The notes under the pieces were generated by a model. That model made no database searches. It saw only the letters and a program-made list of their open reading frames with translations, and had not been told where the DNA came from. A DNA stretch of 64,000 nt from Kitasatospora fiedleri (GTDB lineage Bacteria > Actinomycetota > Actinomycetes > Streptomycetales > Streptomycetaceae). Location: contig NZ_OX419519.1 of assembly GCF_948472415.1 (NCBI RefSeq), positions 6,539,001-6,603,000 of the forward strand, given 5' to 3'. The position numbers were made by a program, and so were the translations under genes. The stretch's first letter is position 1; each line of letters starts with the position of its first letter. Shown here in pieces: positions 9,182-18,656 of the stretch.

Positions 9182-11360
9182 TCAGGACCGGAGCGGGAAG
9201 ATCCGGCTGACCACCCGCTCGGCGGCCCGGCCGTCGTCCCAGGGGCAGAACCGCTCGCGGAAGCGCCGCCGGGCCTCCGGCTCCGGGTCGCCGGCCAGCA
9301 GCGCCTCGGTGAGCGCCTCCTGGTCAGTGGTGACCGCGCCGGGCGGTTCCTTCATCAGGTCGAAGTAGACGCCGCGGACCTCCTGGTACTCCTCCCAGTC
9401 GGGGCGTACACGGCGATCGGCCGGTCCAGCACCGCGTAGTCGAACATCATCGAGGAGTAGTCGGTGACCAGGACGTCCGCGGCCAGGTAGAGGTCCTCCA
9501 CCGAGGGGTGGTCGGAGGCGTCCAGCAGGGTCGCCGCGCCGGGGCCGGTGGCCAGGTCGCCCGCGCCGCCGTCGTGGAAGTAGTGGGTGCGCACCAGCAC
9601 CGTCCAGCCGGGGCCGAGCCGTTCGGCCAGCGCGGGCAGGTCGAGCAGCGGCAGGTAGCCGCCGCGGGACTCGCGGTGGGTCGGCGCGTACAGCACGGTG
9701 CGCTGCCCGTCGGCGATGCCCAGCGCGCGGCGGGCGTCGACGCACTGCTCGGGGGTGGCCAGGGCGAGCCGGTCGTTGCGCGGGTAGCCGGTGTCCAGGA
9801 TCTGGTAGGTGCCGGGGAAGGCGCGGGCGAAGTGCCTGCTGGTGTGCGGGTTGGGCGAGACCAGGTAGTCCCAGCGCCCGACCACCTCGCGCAGCCGGTC
9901 GAAGTCCATCCCGTCCGCCGCCAGCGGCCGGTCCACCAGGTCCATGCCCATCGCCTTCAGCGGCGTGCCGTGCTGGGTCTGCACGTGCACGGTGCCGGTC
10001 CGCTTGGTCATGGTGTGCGGGAAGTTCACGTTGTTGACGAAGTACTTGGCGGTGGCCATCGCCTTCAGGTACGCGGGGGTGTTGACGATCACGTACGGCA
10101 CCCCGGCGGGCAGCGTGGCGGCCCGCTCGGCGTTCTCCACCACCCACACCCCGTGCACCTGCGGGGCCAGCTCCCTGGCCTTGGCGTAGATCGCCGCCGG
10201 GTTGCAGGCGTACCCGCGGTGCCAGTACGCCGCGTACACCGCCAGGTTCTCGTCGATCGGCAGCCGCTTGAACGCGTTGTACGCGGTGAACCGGGCCCCG
10301 CTGCGGACCACCTTCTTCACCCCGGGCGCCACCGACCGGGTGCCGCGCTTGACCGCGCCGGGCAGCCGGCCGCCGCGGCGCAGCTCGGCGTAGGCGCGCC
10401 GGGAGCCGCGGGCGGCCAGCCGGTACTGGACGCCGCGCACGCCGGCCGGGTAGCGGTAGCCAGCCGGGCGGTGCCTGGCGAAGTGGCCGGTGATCCGGGC
10501 GAAGAACTCGGCGCGCAGCTCGGCGGGCACCAGGCCGGGGTGTCGTAGACGGTGAGCGCCTGCTTGACGGTGCGGTCGAAGACCAGGGTGCGCAGGGCGT
10601 CCGCGCGCTCGTTCCGGTCCAGGAAGGCGAAGATCGCGTCGTACTGGGCGAAGGCGTCGGCGTGCTTCGGGGAGGCGGTGGCGGTGATCGCGCCGGGGCG
10701 CCCGCGCCGGTAGTTGTAGCAGGGGCGGTCGAGGTAGAGCAGCCGGTCGGCGGCGAGCAGCAGCGGGTAGGTGACCGAGATGTCCTCGTAGTGGCCGCGG
10801 CCGAAGTGCACGTCCAGGCCGAGCAGGTACTCCCGGCGCATCACCTTGTTCCACACCGCGAGCACCGCGTTGAACAGCGCCGGGTGCTCGGCGGCGGTGC
10901 AGCCGGAGACCAGCGGGGAGCCGGCCAGCACCTTGCGCCAGGGGTTCGGCTCCCGGCCGCCGTCGGGGTAGACGTGGGTGAAGTCGGTGAGCAGCACGTC
11001 GGCGGGCAGCTCGCGGGCCGTCTCGGCGCGCAGTTCGCCGAGGACGGCGTCGATGCTGCCCTCGGGCAGCCAGTCGTCGCTGTCGACGAACCAGACGTAG
11101 GTGCCGGTGGCCTCGGCCAGGCCGGCGGTGCGGGCGCCGCCCAGGCCCCGGTTCTCGGTCAGGTGCAGCACCCGCATCCGCGGGTCGCCGGCGGCGTGCG
11201 CGTCGAGCAGCGCGCCGCAGCCGTCGGGGGAGCGGTCGTCCACCGCGATCAGCTCGACCTCGCCGGGGGCGGCGCCGTCGGCCCGGAGCGAGTCCAGGCA
11301 CTGCGGCAGGAAGCGTTCCACGCCGTGAACGGGCAGGACGATGCTGAGCAGAGGTGGCAC
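9182..11360 (-). CDS. GT2 glycosyltransferase fused to CDP-glycerol glycerophosphotransferase (two frameshifts as read)
   Basis: About 726 residues can be pieced together across three phases. The start is GTG 11360 behind GGAG. Residues 1-about 275 are a family 2 glycosyltransferase (LLSIVLPVHGVERFLPQCL, then VWFVDSDDW as the DxD-type sugar-nucleotide site). Residues about 370-720 are a CDP-glycerol glycerophosphotransferase (TQHGTPLKAMGMD, YAPTHRESRGGY, VTDYSSMMFDYA). This is the two-domain enzyme type that builds wall teichoic acid-like glycerophosphate polymers. The frame breaks at about 10541 and about 9412. In both places one C restored to a C-run rejoins the conserved protein, giving VYDTPGLVPAELRAEFF and YAPDWEEYQEVRG. 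I read these as sequencing errors, but real gene loss is not excluded. Confidence 0.85.
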
Positions 11361-11723
11361 GTGCGTTCACTCCGCGAAGGGAAGGAGGGTGGCTGCCGGC
11401 GGGTCGCCCGGTACGGACACTCTACCGAGCGGGACTGGGCGCTCCCTGGGAGCGGGGTGGCGGCGGGCCCGGGCCGGTGGCGCTCCGCGCCGGGCCGCGG
11501 CACCCCGGGCGCAGGTGGTCGGGGTGACCGGGGTGTCGCGGACGGCGGGGAAACGCGACCGCCGGTGCCGCGCCGTACCAGCGGCGGCACCGGCAGCCCG
11601 GTTGGCGATCCGACCGACCCTCAACGGTCGACCGCCGGTCCGTCCACCACAGGGGAGCCGGGCCGCCGCAGCGTCGAGACGGCCTGACAGTGACTCACCG
11701 TGGTGTCGGAAGCATCACGGGAT

Positions 11724-11760
11724 GGTCGGGTGATTCGTTCATACTCGAAATCACCCGACC
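11724..11760. repeat. Strong 12-bp hairpin in a divergent intergenic region
   Basis: GGTCGGGTGATT at 11724-11735 pairs perfectly with 11749-11760 around a 13-nt loop. Neither neighbouring gene ends here, so an ordinary terminator role is not obvious. It could end an unrecognised small transcript or be a protein-binding site. Confidence 0.5.
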
Positions 11761-11840
11761 GGGGATGGGTGGGTGTTCCCCGCTATCCCGTGTCGATACA
11801 GATATTGCTTGGAGGTTTCGGCCACGTCAATCCCTCGTAT

Positions 11841-11859
11841 GTGTTCAATTTCTGAACAC
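11841..11859. promoter_or_regulatory. 19-bp palindromic operator candidate
   Basis: GTGTTCA-N5-TGAACAC is a perfect 7+7 bp inverted repeat with an AT-rich centre, 38 bp upstream of the -35 of the following promoter. The size and symmetry suit a dimeric HTH repressor or activator. No regulator gene is adjacent. Confidence 0.45.
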
Positions 11860-11896
11860 AGGATGTCCTGCGCACGGGGATGCCGTGTGCGGAGCA

Positions 11897-11925
11897 TTGC
11901 CCGGCCCGCGGGCCGCTCCTATATT
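11897..11925 (+). promoter_or_regulatory. Housekeeping-type promoter
   Basis: TTGCCC at 11897-11902 and TATATT at 11920-11925 are separated by exactly 17 bp, close to the HrdB/sigma-70 consensus. The expected start of transcription, near 11932, lies about 29 nt before the ATG of the membrane protein gene. Confidence 0.6.
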
Positions 11926-11960
11926 GACGCCACGTCTCACAAGTGGGGGGTACACCGAGG

Positions 11961-12862
11961 ATGGCCGTCACACCGCCCGTACGACCGGTCAGCCCGCTCC
12001 TCAAGGCCCTCCTGCTCGGTCCGCTCGCCCTCGCGGCCGGCTGGGCCTTCCTGGTCCTGTGGCCCGCCGCCGACGCCACCGGCGACCTGTTCGCCTGGAC
12101 GACGTCGCCCGTCACCGCCGTCCTGCTCGGCTCCGCCCATGGCGGCGCCGCCGCCATGCTGGCCCTCGCCGTCCGGGCCCGCTGCTGGGCCGAGGTCCGG
12201 GTGGCCACCGCCGCCGGCTGCCTGCTGATGCTGCTGATGCTCGCCACCACCCTGGCCGGCCGCCGCGACCTCCACCCGGACGGCGGCCCGCTGCTCGGCT
12301 TCCTCGCCGCCCGGGGCTGGCTCGCCGTCCACCTCGCCGCCCCGCCGGTCGGCCTGGCCGCCCTCGTCGCCCAGCTGCGCACCCCCGGCCCGGCCCCCGC
12401 CCGCACCCCCGGCTGCCCTGGTGGGTGGCCGTCCCGATGGCCGGCGCGGGCGCCCTGCTCGCCCTGCTCGGCCTCGTCCTGGTGCTGCGCCCCGACCAGC
12501 TCGCCGCGCACTGGCCCTGGACCGCCCGCCCGATCGACGTGCGCGCCCTCGGCGCCTGGACCCTCGCCTTCGGCGCCGGCCTGGCGGCGGCCTCCCGCGA
12601 GTGCGACCTGCGCCGGGTCCGCGGCGGGATGGCCGCCATGGTGCTCACCGGACTGCTCGGGCTGATCGGCCTGGCCCGCTACGGCGCCCGGGTCTCCTGG
12701 CACCAGCCCGGCGGCTGGATCGCCGTGCTGGTGCTCACCGCGCTGCTCGGCCTCGGCCTGTGCGGCTACGGCGTCTCCGCCCTGATCGACCCGCCGCCCG
12801 GCGCCGGACCGCGGCGCGAGCAGGAGGCGTTCGGGGAGGTCGAGGAGGCCGAACTACGCTGA
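11961..12862 (+). CDS. Multi-pass membrane protein of unknown function (one frameshift as read)
   Basis: From ATG 11961 the protein shows alternating hydrophobic segments, for example LLLGPLALAAGWAFLVLW and LLMLLMLATTLAG, and runs to about residue 150. At about 12412, after a run of five C, the frame must shift by one base. It then continues as LPWWVAVPMAGAGALLALLG with further membrane segments to a stop at 12862. Rejoined, the protein is about 300 residues with roughly eight membrane segments, which resembles a duplicated four-helix unit. I do not recognise the family. It lies behind a strong promoter and an operator-like palindrome, so it is probably a regulated inner-membrane protein. A hairpin follows at 12893. 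Confidence 0.6.
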
Positions 12863-12892
12863 CCCGGGGCCGGAGCGGCCGTCCGCGCGCCC

Positions 12893-12918
12893 GGCGCACC
12901 CGCCGCCGCCGGTGCGCC
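12893..12918 (+). terminator. Terminator hairpin after the membrane protein gene
   Basis: GGCGCACC at 12893-12900 pairs with 12911-12918 around a 10-nt loop, 30 bp past the stop. Confidence 0.55.
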
Positions 12919-12955
12919 CCGGCACGCCCCGACAACGCCCCGGGCCGCCGCAGCG

Positions 12956-12991
12956 CCTGACGCCCGGTCAGGGCTTGGATGGTGCACCATC
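12956..12991. promoter_or_regulatory. Two adjacent palindromes
   Basis: CCTGAC-N5-GTCAGG at 12956-12972 is followed six bases later by the perfect 14-bp palindrome GATGGTGCACCATC at 12978-12991. Their pairing 160 bp upstream of the next small gene suggests operator sites. The regulator is unknown. Confidence 0.4.
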
Positions 12992-13150
12992 AACCGATGC
13001 GCAGTCGTGACCGAGACCACCGCCCCCTGGTGAAGCGTCAGTTCCGTTCGCACGGTACGGTGGCGGAACACCAGGACGGTTGTGTGAAGGCCGTCGTAGC
13101 CGGATAGTCTTCGCCTCACGGCCCTGGCGCCTCGTAGGGGTGGGAAACAG

Positions 13151-13426
13151 ATGGAACAGATGCAAGTGCGGCCGCGGCCCCGGGTGCCCGCGATCCAGTG
13201 CGGTGTCGGCACGACCGGCCGCCGGATCGACCGACACCTGTCCGTCCTCGGCGCGCCCGCGCTCCCGGTGGTGGACACGGCGGAAGCGCTCGGCCTGATA
13301 AGGGAACTGACGCCGCGCGGGCCCAGCGCCCCCGCGGCCGCCGCCTCGCCGCGCCGCAGCGCCCGGGTCTCCCTGATGGCCCCGCTGCGCCGCCTCAAGC
13401 GGAGCCTCTTCGGCAGCCGGGGCTGA
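13151..13426 (+). CDS. Small basic protein of unknown function
   Basis: This 91-residue reading starts at ATG 13151 behind GGTGGG and has strongly GC-rich third codon positions, so it is probably real. It contains VPAIQCGVGTTGRRIDRHL, PVVDTAEALGLIRELTPRGP and a basic end, RRLKRSLFG. There is one Cys, no signal peptide and no membrane segment. I have an impression that similar small proteins are widespread in Streptomyces, but I can name no function. A GATAGTCT element 40 bp upstream may be its -10. A terminator hairpin follows at 13486. Confidence 0.5.
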   Translation: MEQMQVRPRPRVPAIQCGVGTTGRRIDRHLSVLGAPALPVVDTAEALGLIRELTPRGPSAPAAAASPRRSARVSLMAPLRRLKRSLFGSRG

Positions 13427-13485
13427 CCCCGGCGGTCCGGACGCGCGAGCGCCCGGACCGGTCGACGGGCCGCCCGCTGCCACGA

Positions 13486-13510
13486 CCCGACGGACGGGGA
13501 GTCCGTCGGG
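13486..13510 (+). terminator. Terminator hairpin
   Basis: CCCGACGGAC at 13486-13495 pairs perfectly with 13501-13510 around a 5-nt loop. A 12-bp direct repeat, CGGTGGCCGGTC twice, lies beyond it near 13540. Confidence 0.65.
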
Positions 13511-13677
13511 CCTTCGGCGTCCCCGGGCGCGATCCGGCCCGGTGGCCGGTCCGGTGGCCGGTCCGGCCTGGCGCGCGGTGGCGGTGCACTGGCGCGCCCT
13601 GGCGGGCCCCTGGCGGTCGGGTGGCGTTCGGCCGGTGCCCCTACGAGGTCCGTACCAAGATCGGCCAGGATGGCCCC

Positions 13678-14100
13678 ATGTCCGACACCTTCCACACCCA
13701 GACCCTCGACGTCGCCACCGGCCGGGACGAGGTCGCCCTCGACGTCACCGACCGCTGCCACGCCTTCCTCAGAGAAGTCGCGGACGGCCGCGACGGACTG
13801 CTCAACGTCTTCGTCCCGCACGCCACCGCGGGCATCGCCGTGATCGAGACCGGTTCCGGCAGCGACGACGACCTGCTCGCCGTGCTGCGCGACCTGCTCC
13901 CCCCGGACGACCGCTGGGAGCACCGGCACGGCAGCCCGGGCCACGGCCGCGACCACGTCCTGCCCGGCCTGGTCGCCCCGCACGCCACGCTGCCCGTGAT
14001 CGGCGGCCGGATGGCGCTGGGCACCTGGCAGTCCGTCGTCCTGATCGACACCAACCGCGACAACCCGCAGCGCAAGCTCCGGCTCTCCTTCCTCGGCTGA
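13678..14100 (+). CDS. YjbQ family protein (UPF0047, secondary thiamine-phosphate synthase type)
   Basis: The 140-residue protein matches the YjbQ family in length and motifs: GLLNVFVPHATAGIAVIE, then GRDHVLPGLVAPHATLPVIG and GTWQSVVLIDTN. The conserved His and Glu residues in these segments surround the presumed active site of the trimeric fold. Members complement thiamine-phosphate synthase weakly and are annotated as a secondary ThiE-like enzyme, though the true reaction is uncertain. The ATG at 13678 begins MSDTFHTQTLDV, the usual first strand. It stands alone on its transcript, with a hairpin right after it. Confidence 0.9.
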   Translation: MSDTFHTQTLDVATGRDEVALDVTDRCHAFLREVADGRDGLLNVFVPHATAGIAVIETGSGSDDDLLAVLRDLLPPDDRWEHRHGSPGHGRDHVLPGLVAPHATLPVIGGRMALGTWQSVVLIDTNRDNPQRKLRLSFLG

Positions 14101-14120
14101 CCCCCGCCCGCTCCCGACGT

Positions 14121-14150
14121 CCGGGCCCGCCGGGTGGGGCGGGGGCCCGG
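14121..14150 (+). terminator. Terminator hairpin after yjbQ
   Basis: CCGGGCCC at 14121-14128 pairs with GGGCCCGG at 14143-14150 around a 14-nt GC-rich loop, 20 bp past the stop. Confidence 0.5.
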
Positions 14151-14176
14151 CCGGGCGGGGCCGTACCCTTGGACGC

Positions 14177-14455
14177 ATGGGAGAACCCGCAGCGGACCGG
14201 CAGCAGCCGTCGCCCTCGCCGCAGCCGTCGCCGCAGCCCTCGCCGCAACCGTCGCAGCAGCCGGAGGACCGGGTCTGCGAGGTGTCCGCCGACCCCGGGC
14301 AGGCGCTGCGCGGACTGCGCCCGGGCGGCGCGGGGGAGCGGGCCGCGTGCGTGCTGTGCGGCGAGCCGACCGAGTACCCGGCCGACGCGTCCGGCAGCCC
14401 GCTGTGCCCCGTCTGCACCTGGCAGCAGGCCCAGCGCGCCGCCTGCTCCGGCTGA
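14177..14455 (+). CDS. Small protein with QPSP repeats and a CxxC...CxxC zinc-ribbon-like end
   Basis: The 92-residue protein starts at ATG 14177. Residues 10-30 are a repeated Pro-Ser-Pro-Gln stretch encoded by imperfect 12-bp DNA repeats. The second half has CVLCGEP and, 15 residues later, CPVC, so four Cys could bind one zinc ion. It ends two bases before the GTG of the hydrolase gene, so the two are almost certainly cotranscribed and translationally coupled. The function is not known. The Cys pattern suggests a structural zinc knuckle, perhaps for nucleic-acid or protein contact. Confidence 0.6.
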   Translation: MGEPAADRQQPSPSPQPSPQPSPQPSQQPEDRVCEVSADPGQALRGLRPGGAGERAACVLCGEPTEYPADASGSPLCPVCTWQQAQRAACSG

Positions 14456-14456
14456 C

Positions 14457-15299
14457 GTGACGCCGGCCTCCGACGCGGGGCGGCTGGCGCGCCCGCACGC
14501 CACCCTCGCCTACTCCACCACCGGCCCCCGCCGCGGCCCGCTCGCCGTGCACGCGCACGGGGCGCTCTCCAGCCGGGCGCACGAACGGCGCGCCGGGCTG
14601 TTCGACTGGACGGCCGTCACCGCGACGCACCGGCTGGCCCGGTACGACGCGCGCGGCCACGGCGAATCCACCGGCCGGGCCGTCCCCGCCGACTACCACT
14701 ACCCCGTGCTCGCGGACGACCTGCTGGCGCTCTGCGACCACCTCTCGCCCGACGCGCCCGTCACCGGCTTCGGCGCCTCGATGGGCACGGCCACCGTGCT
14801 GTGGGCCGCGCTCGCCCGCCCCGAGCGCTTCGACCGCCTGGTGCTGGCCGTCCCCGCCGTCGCCTGGGCGGCCCGGGAGCCCCGGCGCAGCGGGCTGCGG
14901 GCCGCCGCGACCCTGGTCGAACGGCGCGGCCGGGGCGCGCTGGACGCCGCCGCGAAACTCTCCGGCCCGCCCGCCGTCCTCGCCCGAGCCCCGCAGTACA
15001 CCACCGAGTTCGACCTCGCCGAACCCCTCCTCCCGGCCGCCCTGCGCGCCGCCGCCGCCTCCGACCTCCCCACCCCCGAGACCCTGCGCGGCCTCCCCCA
15101 CCCCACCCTCCTGCTCGCCTGGGACACCGACCCGCTCCACCCCCTCACCACCGCCCGCACCCTCGCCGCCCACCTCCCGAACGCCCGCCTGCACGTCGCG
15201 GACACCCTCGCCGAGGTACGGAGTTGGGACCGGCTGGCGGCCGGCTTCCTGGCGGAAGGAGAGCGGCGGAACGGGAACGATCGAGGTGCCGGGGCCTGA
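14457..15299 (+). CDS. Alpha/beta hydrolase
   Basis: This 280-residue protein has the alpha/beta hydrolase order: LARYDARGHGESTG (oxyanion and lid-side strand), GFGASMGTATVLW with the nucleophile Ser in G-x-S-x-G, and WDTDPLHPLTTA for the acid. The catalytic His is expected near LHVADTL, though no clear His-Gly pair is visible there. No signal peptide is present, so it is cytosolic. The GTG at 14457 overlaps the region just after the stop of the zinc-ribbon gene. The substrate is unknown and likely a small ester. Confidence 0.8.
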   Translation: MTPASDAGRLARPHATLAYSTTGPRRGPLAVHAHGALSSRAHERRAGLFDWTAVTATHRLARYDARGHGESTGRAVPADYHYPVLADDLLALCDHLSPDAPVTGFGASMGTATVLWAALARPERFDRLVLAVPAVAWAAREPRRSGLRAAATLVERRGRGALDAAAKLSGPPAVLARAPQYTTEFDLAEPLLPAALRAAAASDLPTPETLRGLPHPTLLLAWDTDPLHPLTTARTLAAHLPNARLHVADTLAEVRSWDRLAAGFLAEGERRNGNDRGAGA

Positions 15300-15586
15300 A
15301 CCGGACCGGGAGGAGGCGCGCGCCCACCGGGGCGGCAAGCGCGATCCGGCCTTCCAGCGGAGCCTGCTGGAGCACGCGCCCGGTACCTGCCGGGTGATCC
15401 GGCCCGCGGGTGCCCCTCGAACCGCTCGCCACCCGCCTGCGGCTGACCGTGGAAGAGGGCCGGGACGGCCTCGGGCGTGCCGGAGCCGCCGTGTTCGTGA
15501 TCGAGCGCACCCGCTTCGGCCTGAGCCGGGGCGACGGCGGCACCCGGCACCGGCGGGCTGCCGCAGGCGCGGTGTCCGGGCGGGGG

Positions 15587-18500
15587 TCAGGCGTCCTCGC
15601 GGGTGGTGTGGTGGACGGTGGAGCCGGTGCGGTGCTTGCGGACCAGGAGCTGGGCGGGGATGCGGGTGCGGAGGTCGGCGACGTGGCTGACGATGCCGAC
15701 GGCGCGGTCGCGTTCGCGCAGGGAGTCGAGGACGTCCATCACCTCTTCGAGGGCGTTCTCGTCGAGGGTGCCGAAGCCCTCGTCGATGAAGAGGGTGTCC
15801 AGGGGCATGCCGCCGGCCTCGTCGGTGACGACGTCGGCGAGGCCCAGGGCGAGGGCGAGGGAGGCGAAGAAGGACTCGCCGCCGGAGAGGGTGGCGGTGT
15901 CGCGCTCGCGGCCGGTCCAGGCGTCGACCACGTGCAGGGAGAGGCCGGAGCGGCGGTTGCCGGAGACCAGGCCGTCGCTGTGGACCAGGGTGTAGCGGCC
16001 GCCGGACATCCGGAGCAGGCGCCGGCTGGCGGCGGCGGCGACCTGCTCCAGCCGGGCGGCCAGCACGTAGGACTCCAGGCGCATCCGCAGGGCGTTCTCG
16101 GCGGGGGCGCCGGCCAGCAGGGCGGAGAGCCGGCTGATCCTGGCGTGGGCGTCCAGGACGGGGGCGAGTTCGGTGGCCAGCGCGGCCAGTTCGCGGCCGA
16201 TCCGGGCCAGGTCGGCGACCCGGCGGCGGGCCTGGTCGTGGGCGGAGTGCGCGCGGGCGAGGAGTTCGTCGGCGCGGGCGGCGGCGGCCCGGGCGGGTTC
16301 GGCGTCAGCGGGCGGGAGTTCGGCGGCGGCCCGCAGGGCGGGGTCGGCGAGCTGGGCCGCGGCGAGTTCGAGGTCGGCGTCGAGCTGCTTGAACTTCCCG
16401 CGCAGCACGTCGAGTTCGTACGGGGGCAGGACGGCGGCGTCCAGCGCGGCCAGGTCGGCGAAGCCCGCGGCGCGGGCGGCGCGGCGCAGCGCCTCGGTGC
16501 TCTCGTCGCGGTGGGCGCGGGCGGCGGCGGTGGCCCGGGTGGCGTCCAGCAGGGCGGTGGTGGCGGTGGACAGCGCGGTGACGGCGGCGGTGCGGACGGC
16601 CACCGACGGGGCGTCGCCGCGGACGGTGGCGAGCCGTTCCTCCAGGGTGGCGAGTTCGGCGGCCAGCGCGCCGAGCTGGCCGGTCAGGCGGGCGCTCTGC
16701 TCGCCGGCCTGGCGGAGCTGTTCGCGGTGGGCCGCGCCGTCCCGCTCCAGCCGTTCGAGCTGCTGGCCGAGCGGCAGCCAGCGTTCCGCCGCGTGCAGGA
16801 GCGCGTTGCGGCGGCTGGTCAACGCGTGGATGCCGGCGGTGAGTTCGTCCACGGTGTGGCCGCCGGCGGCGGCCTCGGCGGCGGCGGCCGCCGCGGTCAG
16901 GGCGCTCAGGTGGCGGGCGGCGGCGGCGAGTTCGTCCTCGGCGGCGTGCTGGGCGGCGCGGGCGCGGCGCTCGTCCCCGGCGGTGACCTGGTCGGCGGAG
17001 GGCTCGGCGGGGGCCGGGTGCGCGGGGGAGCCGCAGACCCGGCAGGGGGCGCCGGGGGCCAGGGCGGCGGCCAACTCGGCGGCCATACCGGTGAGTCGGC
17101 GTTCCTGGAGGTCCAGGGTGCGCTGCCGGGCGGCCTGGGCGGCGTCGGTCAGGGCGCGGACCCGGTCCTCGGCCCCGGTGCGGTCCGCCAGCAGCCGCAG
17201 GTGCCGGTCGGCGGACTTCCGCTGCTCGGTCAGCTCCTGGTGCCGGGCGTCGAGCTGGTCGAGCCCGGCGCGGGCCTCGCGGGCCGCCTCGCGGTCCTGC
17301 TGGAGGCGTTCGTGCCGGTTCTCGAAGTCGTCCAGCCAGCGGCGGGAGTCGGCCGCGAGGTCGTCCGCGCCGTCCCGTCGGCGGGTCAGCTCGGCGCGCT
17401 CGGCGAGCAGCGCGCGGTAGCGGGCCTCGTCGGCCCCGGCGGCCTCCAGCCGGCCCACCTCGGCGCGCAGCACCCCTTCGGCGGCGCGCAGTTCGTCGAC
17501 GGTGCCGAGCGGGCCGGACCAGCCGGCGGCGGAGGCGCGGGCGGCCAGCTCGGCGCGGCGGGCGGCCTCCTCGGCCTCGGCGCGCTCCAGCCCGGCCAGC
17601 GCGGCGCGGTGCGGGGCGCGCAGCGGGGCCGGGGCCTCGGCGGCCAGCGCGGCCTCCAGCCGGGCCCGTTCGGGGGCCGAGCGGGCGGCCAGGTCGGTGA
17701 GCCGCAGGCGTTCCCGCTGGGCCAGCCGGTGCCGCGACTGCCGTTCGGCCAGGGCGTTCTGCCGCTCCAGCCGGGTGCGGGCCGCGGCCCGTCCGGCCTC
17801 GGCGGCGGTCAGCCGCAGCGCGGCGGACTCGGCCCGCTCGGCGGCGGTGACGCGGAGCATCGCCGCCCAGGCCAGCACCTCGCCGACCGGGGCGTCCTCG
17901 CCGGGGCGGTGCGCGGCGGTGTCCCAGCCGGGCCCGGCCAGCGGCCCGGCGGCCTCCTCGACGCGGGCGGCCAGGGCGTGCAGCCGCTGCCGCCCGCCCT
18001 GCACCTCGCGTTCGTGGCGCAGCCGCAACTCGGCCGTCCAGCGCTCCAGTTGCTCGAACCGGCCGGTGTCGAAGAGCCGGCCCAGCAGGTCGGCGCGCTG
18101 CTTGGAGTCGGCCCGCAGGAAGCGGGCGAAGTCGCCCTGCGGGAGCAGCACGACCTGGCAGAACTGCTCCCGGCTCATGCCCAGCAGCCGGGTCAGCTCC
18201 TCGCCGGCCTCCTGGTGCGAGCGGCTGACCGCCACCCAGCCCGGCCGGCCCGTCCCGGCGTCGGCGGCCCACTCGCGCAGCAGGGTCTGCGCCTTCTCCG
18301 GGGTCAGGCCGGTGCCGCGCTTCTTGGGCCGCCACTGCTCGGGGCTGCGGGTGATCTCCAGCCGCCGCCCGCCGAGCGTCGCCTCCAGCACCACCTCGGT
18401 GCGCACGCCCGGTGCGGCGTGGTCGCTGCGCACCCCGTTGCTCCGGCGGGTGCCGGGCAGTTCGCCGTACAGCGCGTAGCAGACCGCGTCCAGCACGCTG

Positions 18501-18625
18501 CTCTTGCCCGCGCCGGTGGCGCCGCGCAGCAGGAACAGGCCGGCGGCGGAGAGCAGGTCGAAGTCGATCCGCTCGGTGCCCGCGAACGGGCCGAAGGCGG
18601 TGACGGTGAGCCGGTGCAGCCTCAT
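15587..18625 (-). CDS. sbcC: SbcC-type SMC-like nuclease ATPase subunit
   Basis: This 1012-residue protein has the Rad50/SbcC layout. An N-terminal ATPase half carries Walker A GATGAGKSS at about 35-43 and QVVLLPQGDFARFLRA. A long coiled coil of Ala, Arg and Glu heptads follows on both sides of a zinc-hook CRVC near the middle. A C-terminal half carries the signature LSGGESFFASLALALGLADV, then DTLFIDEGFGTLD as Walker B. With SbcD it cuts DNA hairpins and double-strand ends. The ATG at 18625 begins MRLHRLTVTAFGPF, the usual first strand. It lies 31 bp downstream of sbcD in one operon. Confidence 0.95.
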   Translation of the reverse strand: MRLHRLTVTAFGPFAGTERIDFDLLSAAGLFLLRGATGAGKSSVLDAVCYALYGELPGTRRSNGVRSDHAAPGVRTEVVLEATLGGRRLEITRSPEQWRPKKRGTGLTPEKAQTLLREWAADAGTGRPGWVAVSRSHQEAGEELTRLLGMSREQFCQVVLLPQGDFARFLRADSKQRADLLGRLFDTGRFEQLERWTAELRLRHEREVQGGRQRLHALAARVEEAAGPLAGPGWDTAAHRPGEDAPVGEVLAWAAMLRVTAAERAESAALRLTAAEAGRAAARTRLERQNALAERQSRHRLAQRERLRLTDLAARSAPERARLEAALAAEAPAPLRAPHRAALAGLERAEAEEAARRAELAARASAAGWSGPLGTVDELRAAEGVLRAEVGRLEAAGADEARYRALLAERAELTRRRDGADDLAADSRRWLDDFENRHERLQQDREAAREARAGLDQLDARHQELTEQRKSADRHLRLLADRTGAEDRVRALTDAAQAARQRTLDLQERRLTGMAAELAAALAPGAPCRVCGSPAHPAPAEPSADQVTAGDERRARAAQHAAEDELAAAARHLSALTAAAAAAEAAAGGHTVDELTAGIHALTSRRNALLHAAERWLPLGQQLERLERDGAAHREQLRQAGEQSARLTGQLGALAAELATLEERLATVRGDAPSVAVRTAAVTALSTATTALLDATRATAAARAHRDESTEALRRAARAAGFADLAALDAAVLPPYELDVLRGKFKQLDADLELAAAQLADPALRAAAELPPADAEPARAAAARADELLARAHSAHDQARRRVADLARIGRELAALATELAPVLDAHARISRLSALLAGAPAENALRMRLESYVLAARLEQVAAAASRRLLRMSGGRYTLVHSDGLVSGNRRSGLSLHVVDAWTGRERDTATLSGGESFFASLALALGLADVVTDEAGGMPLDTLFIDEGFGTLDENALEEVMDVLDSLRERDRAVGIVSHVADLRTRIPAQLLVRKHRTGSTVHHTTREDA

Positions 18626-18656
18626 CGGGTGTGCTCCAAGCGGAGGGGGCGGGGCG

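Larger units (their letters stand above)
11361..11960. promoter_or_regulatory. 600-bp divergent intergenic region
   Basis: No gene is supported here. On the minus side, TAGAGT at about 11421 looks like a -10 element for the glycosyltransferase, 60 bp before its start. On the plus side there are a 12-bp hairpin (11724-11760), a 19-bp palindrome (11841-11859) and a promoter with near-consensus spacing (11897-11925), described separately. Bases 11790-11860 are unusually AT-rich for this genome. Confidence 0.5.

Noticed and set aside
15286..15586. A possible small gene after the alpha/beta hydrolase (EHAPGTCRVIRPAG, then in another phase LEPLATRLRLTVEEGRDGLG)
   Set aside because: Joining the two parts needs a one-base change near 15405, and even then no stop appears before the antisense sbcC region. 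I recognise no family, so I left it out. The 287-bp stretch is otherwise without a feature.
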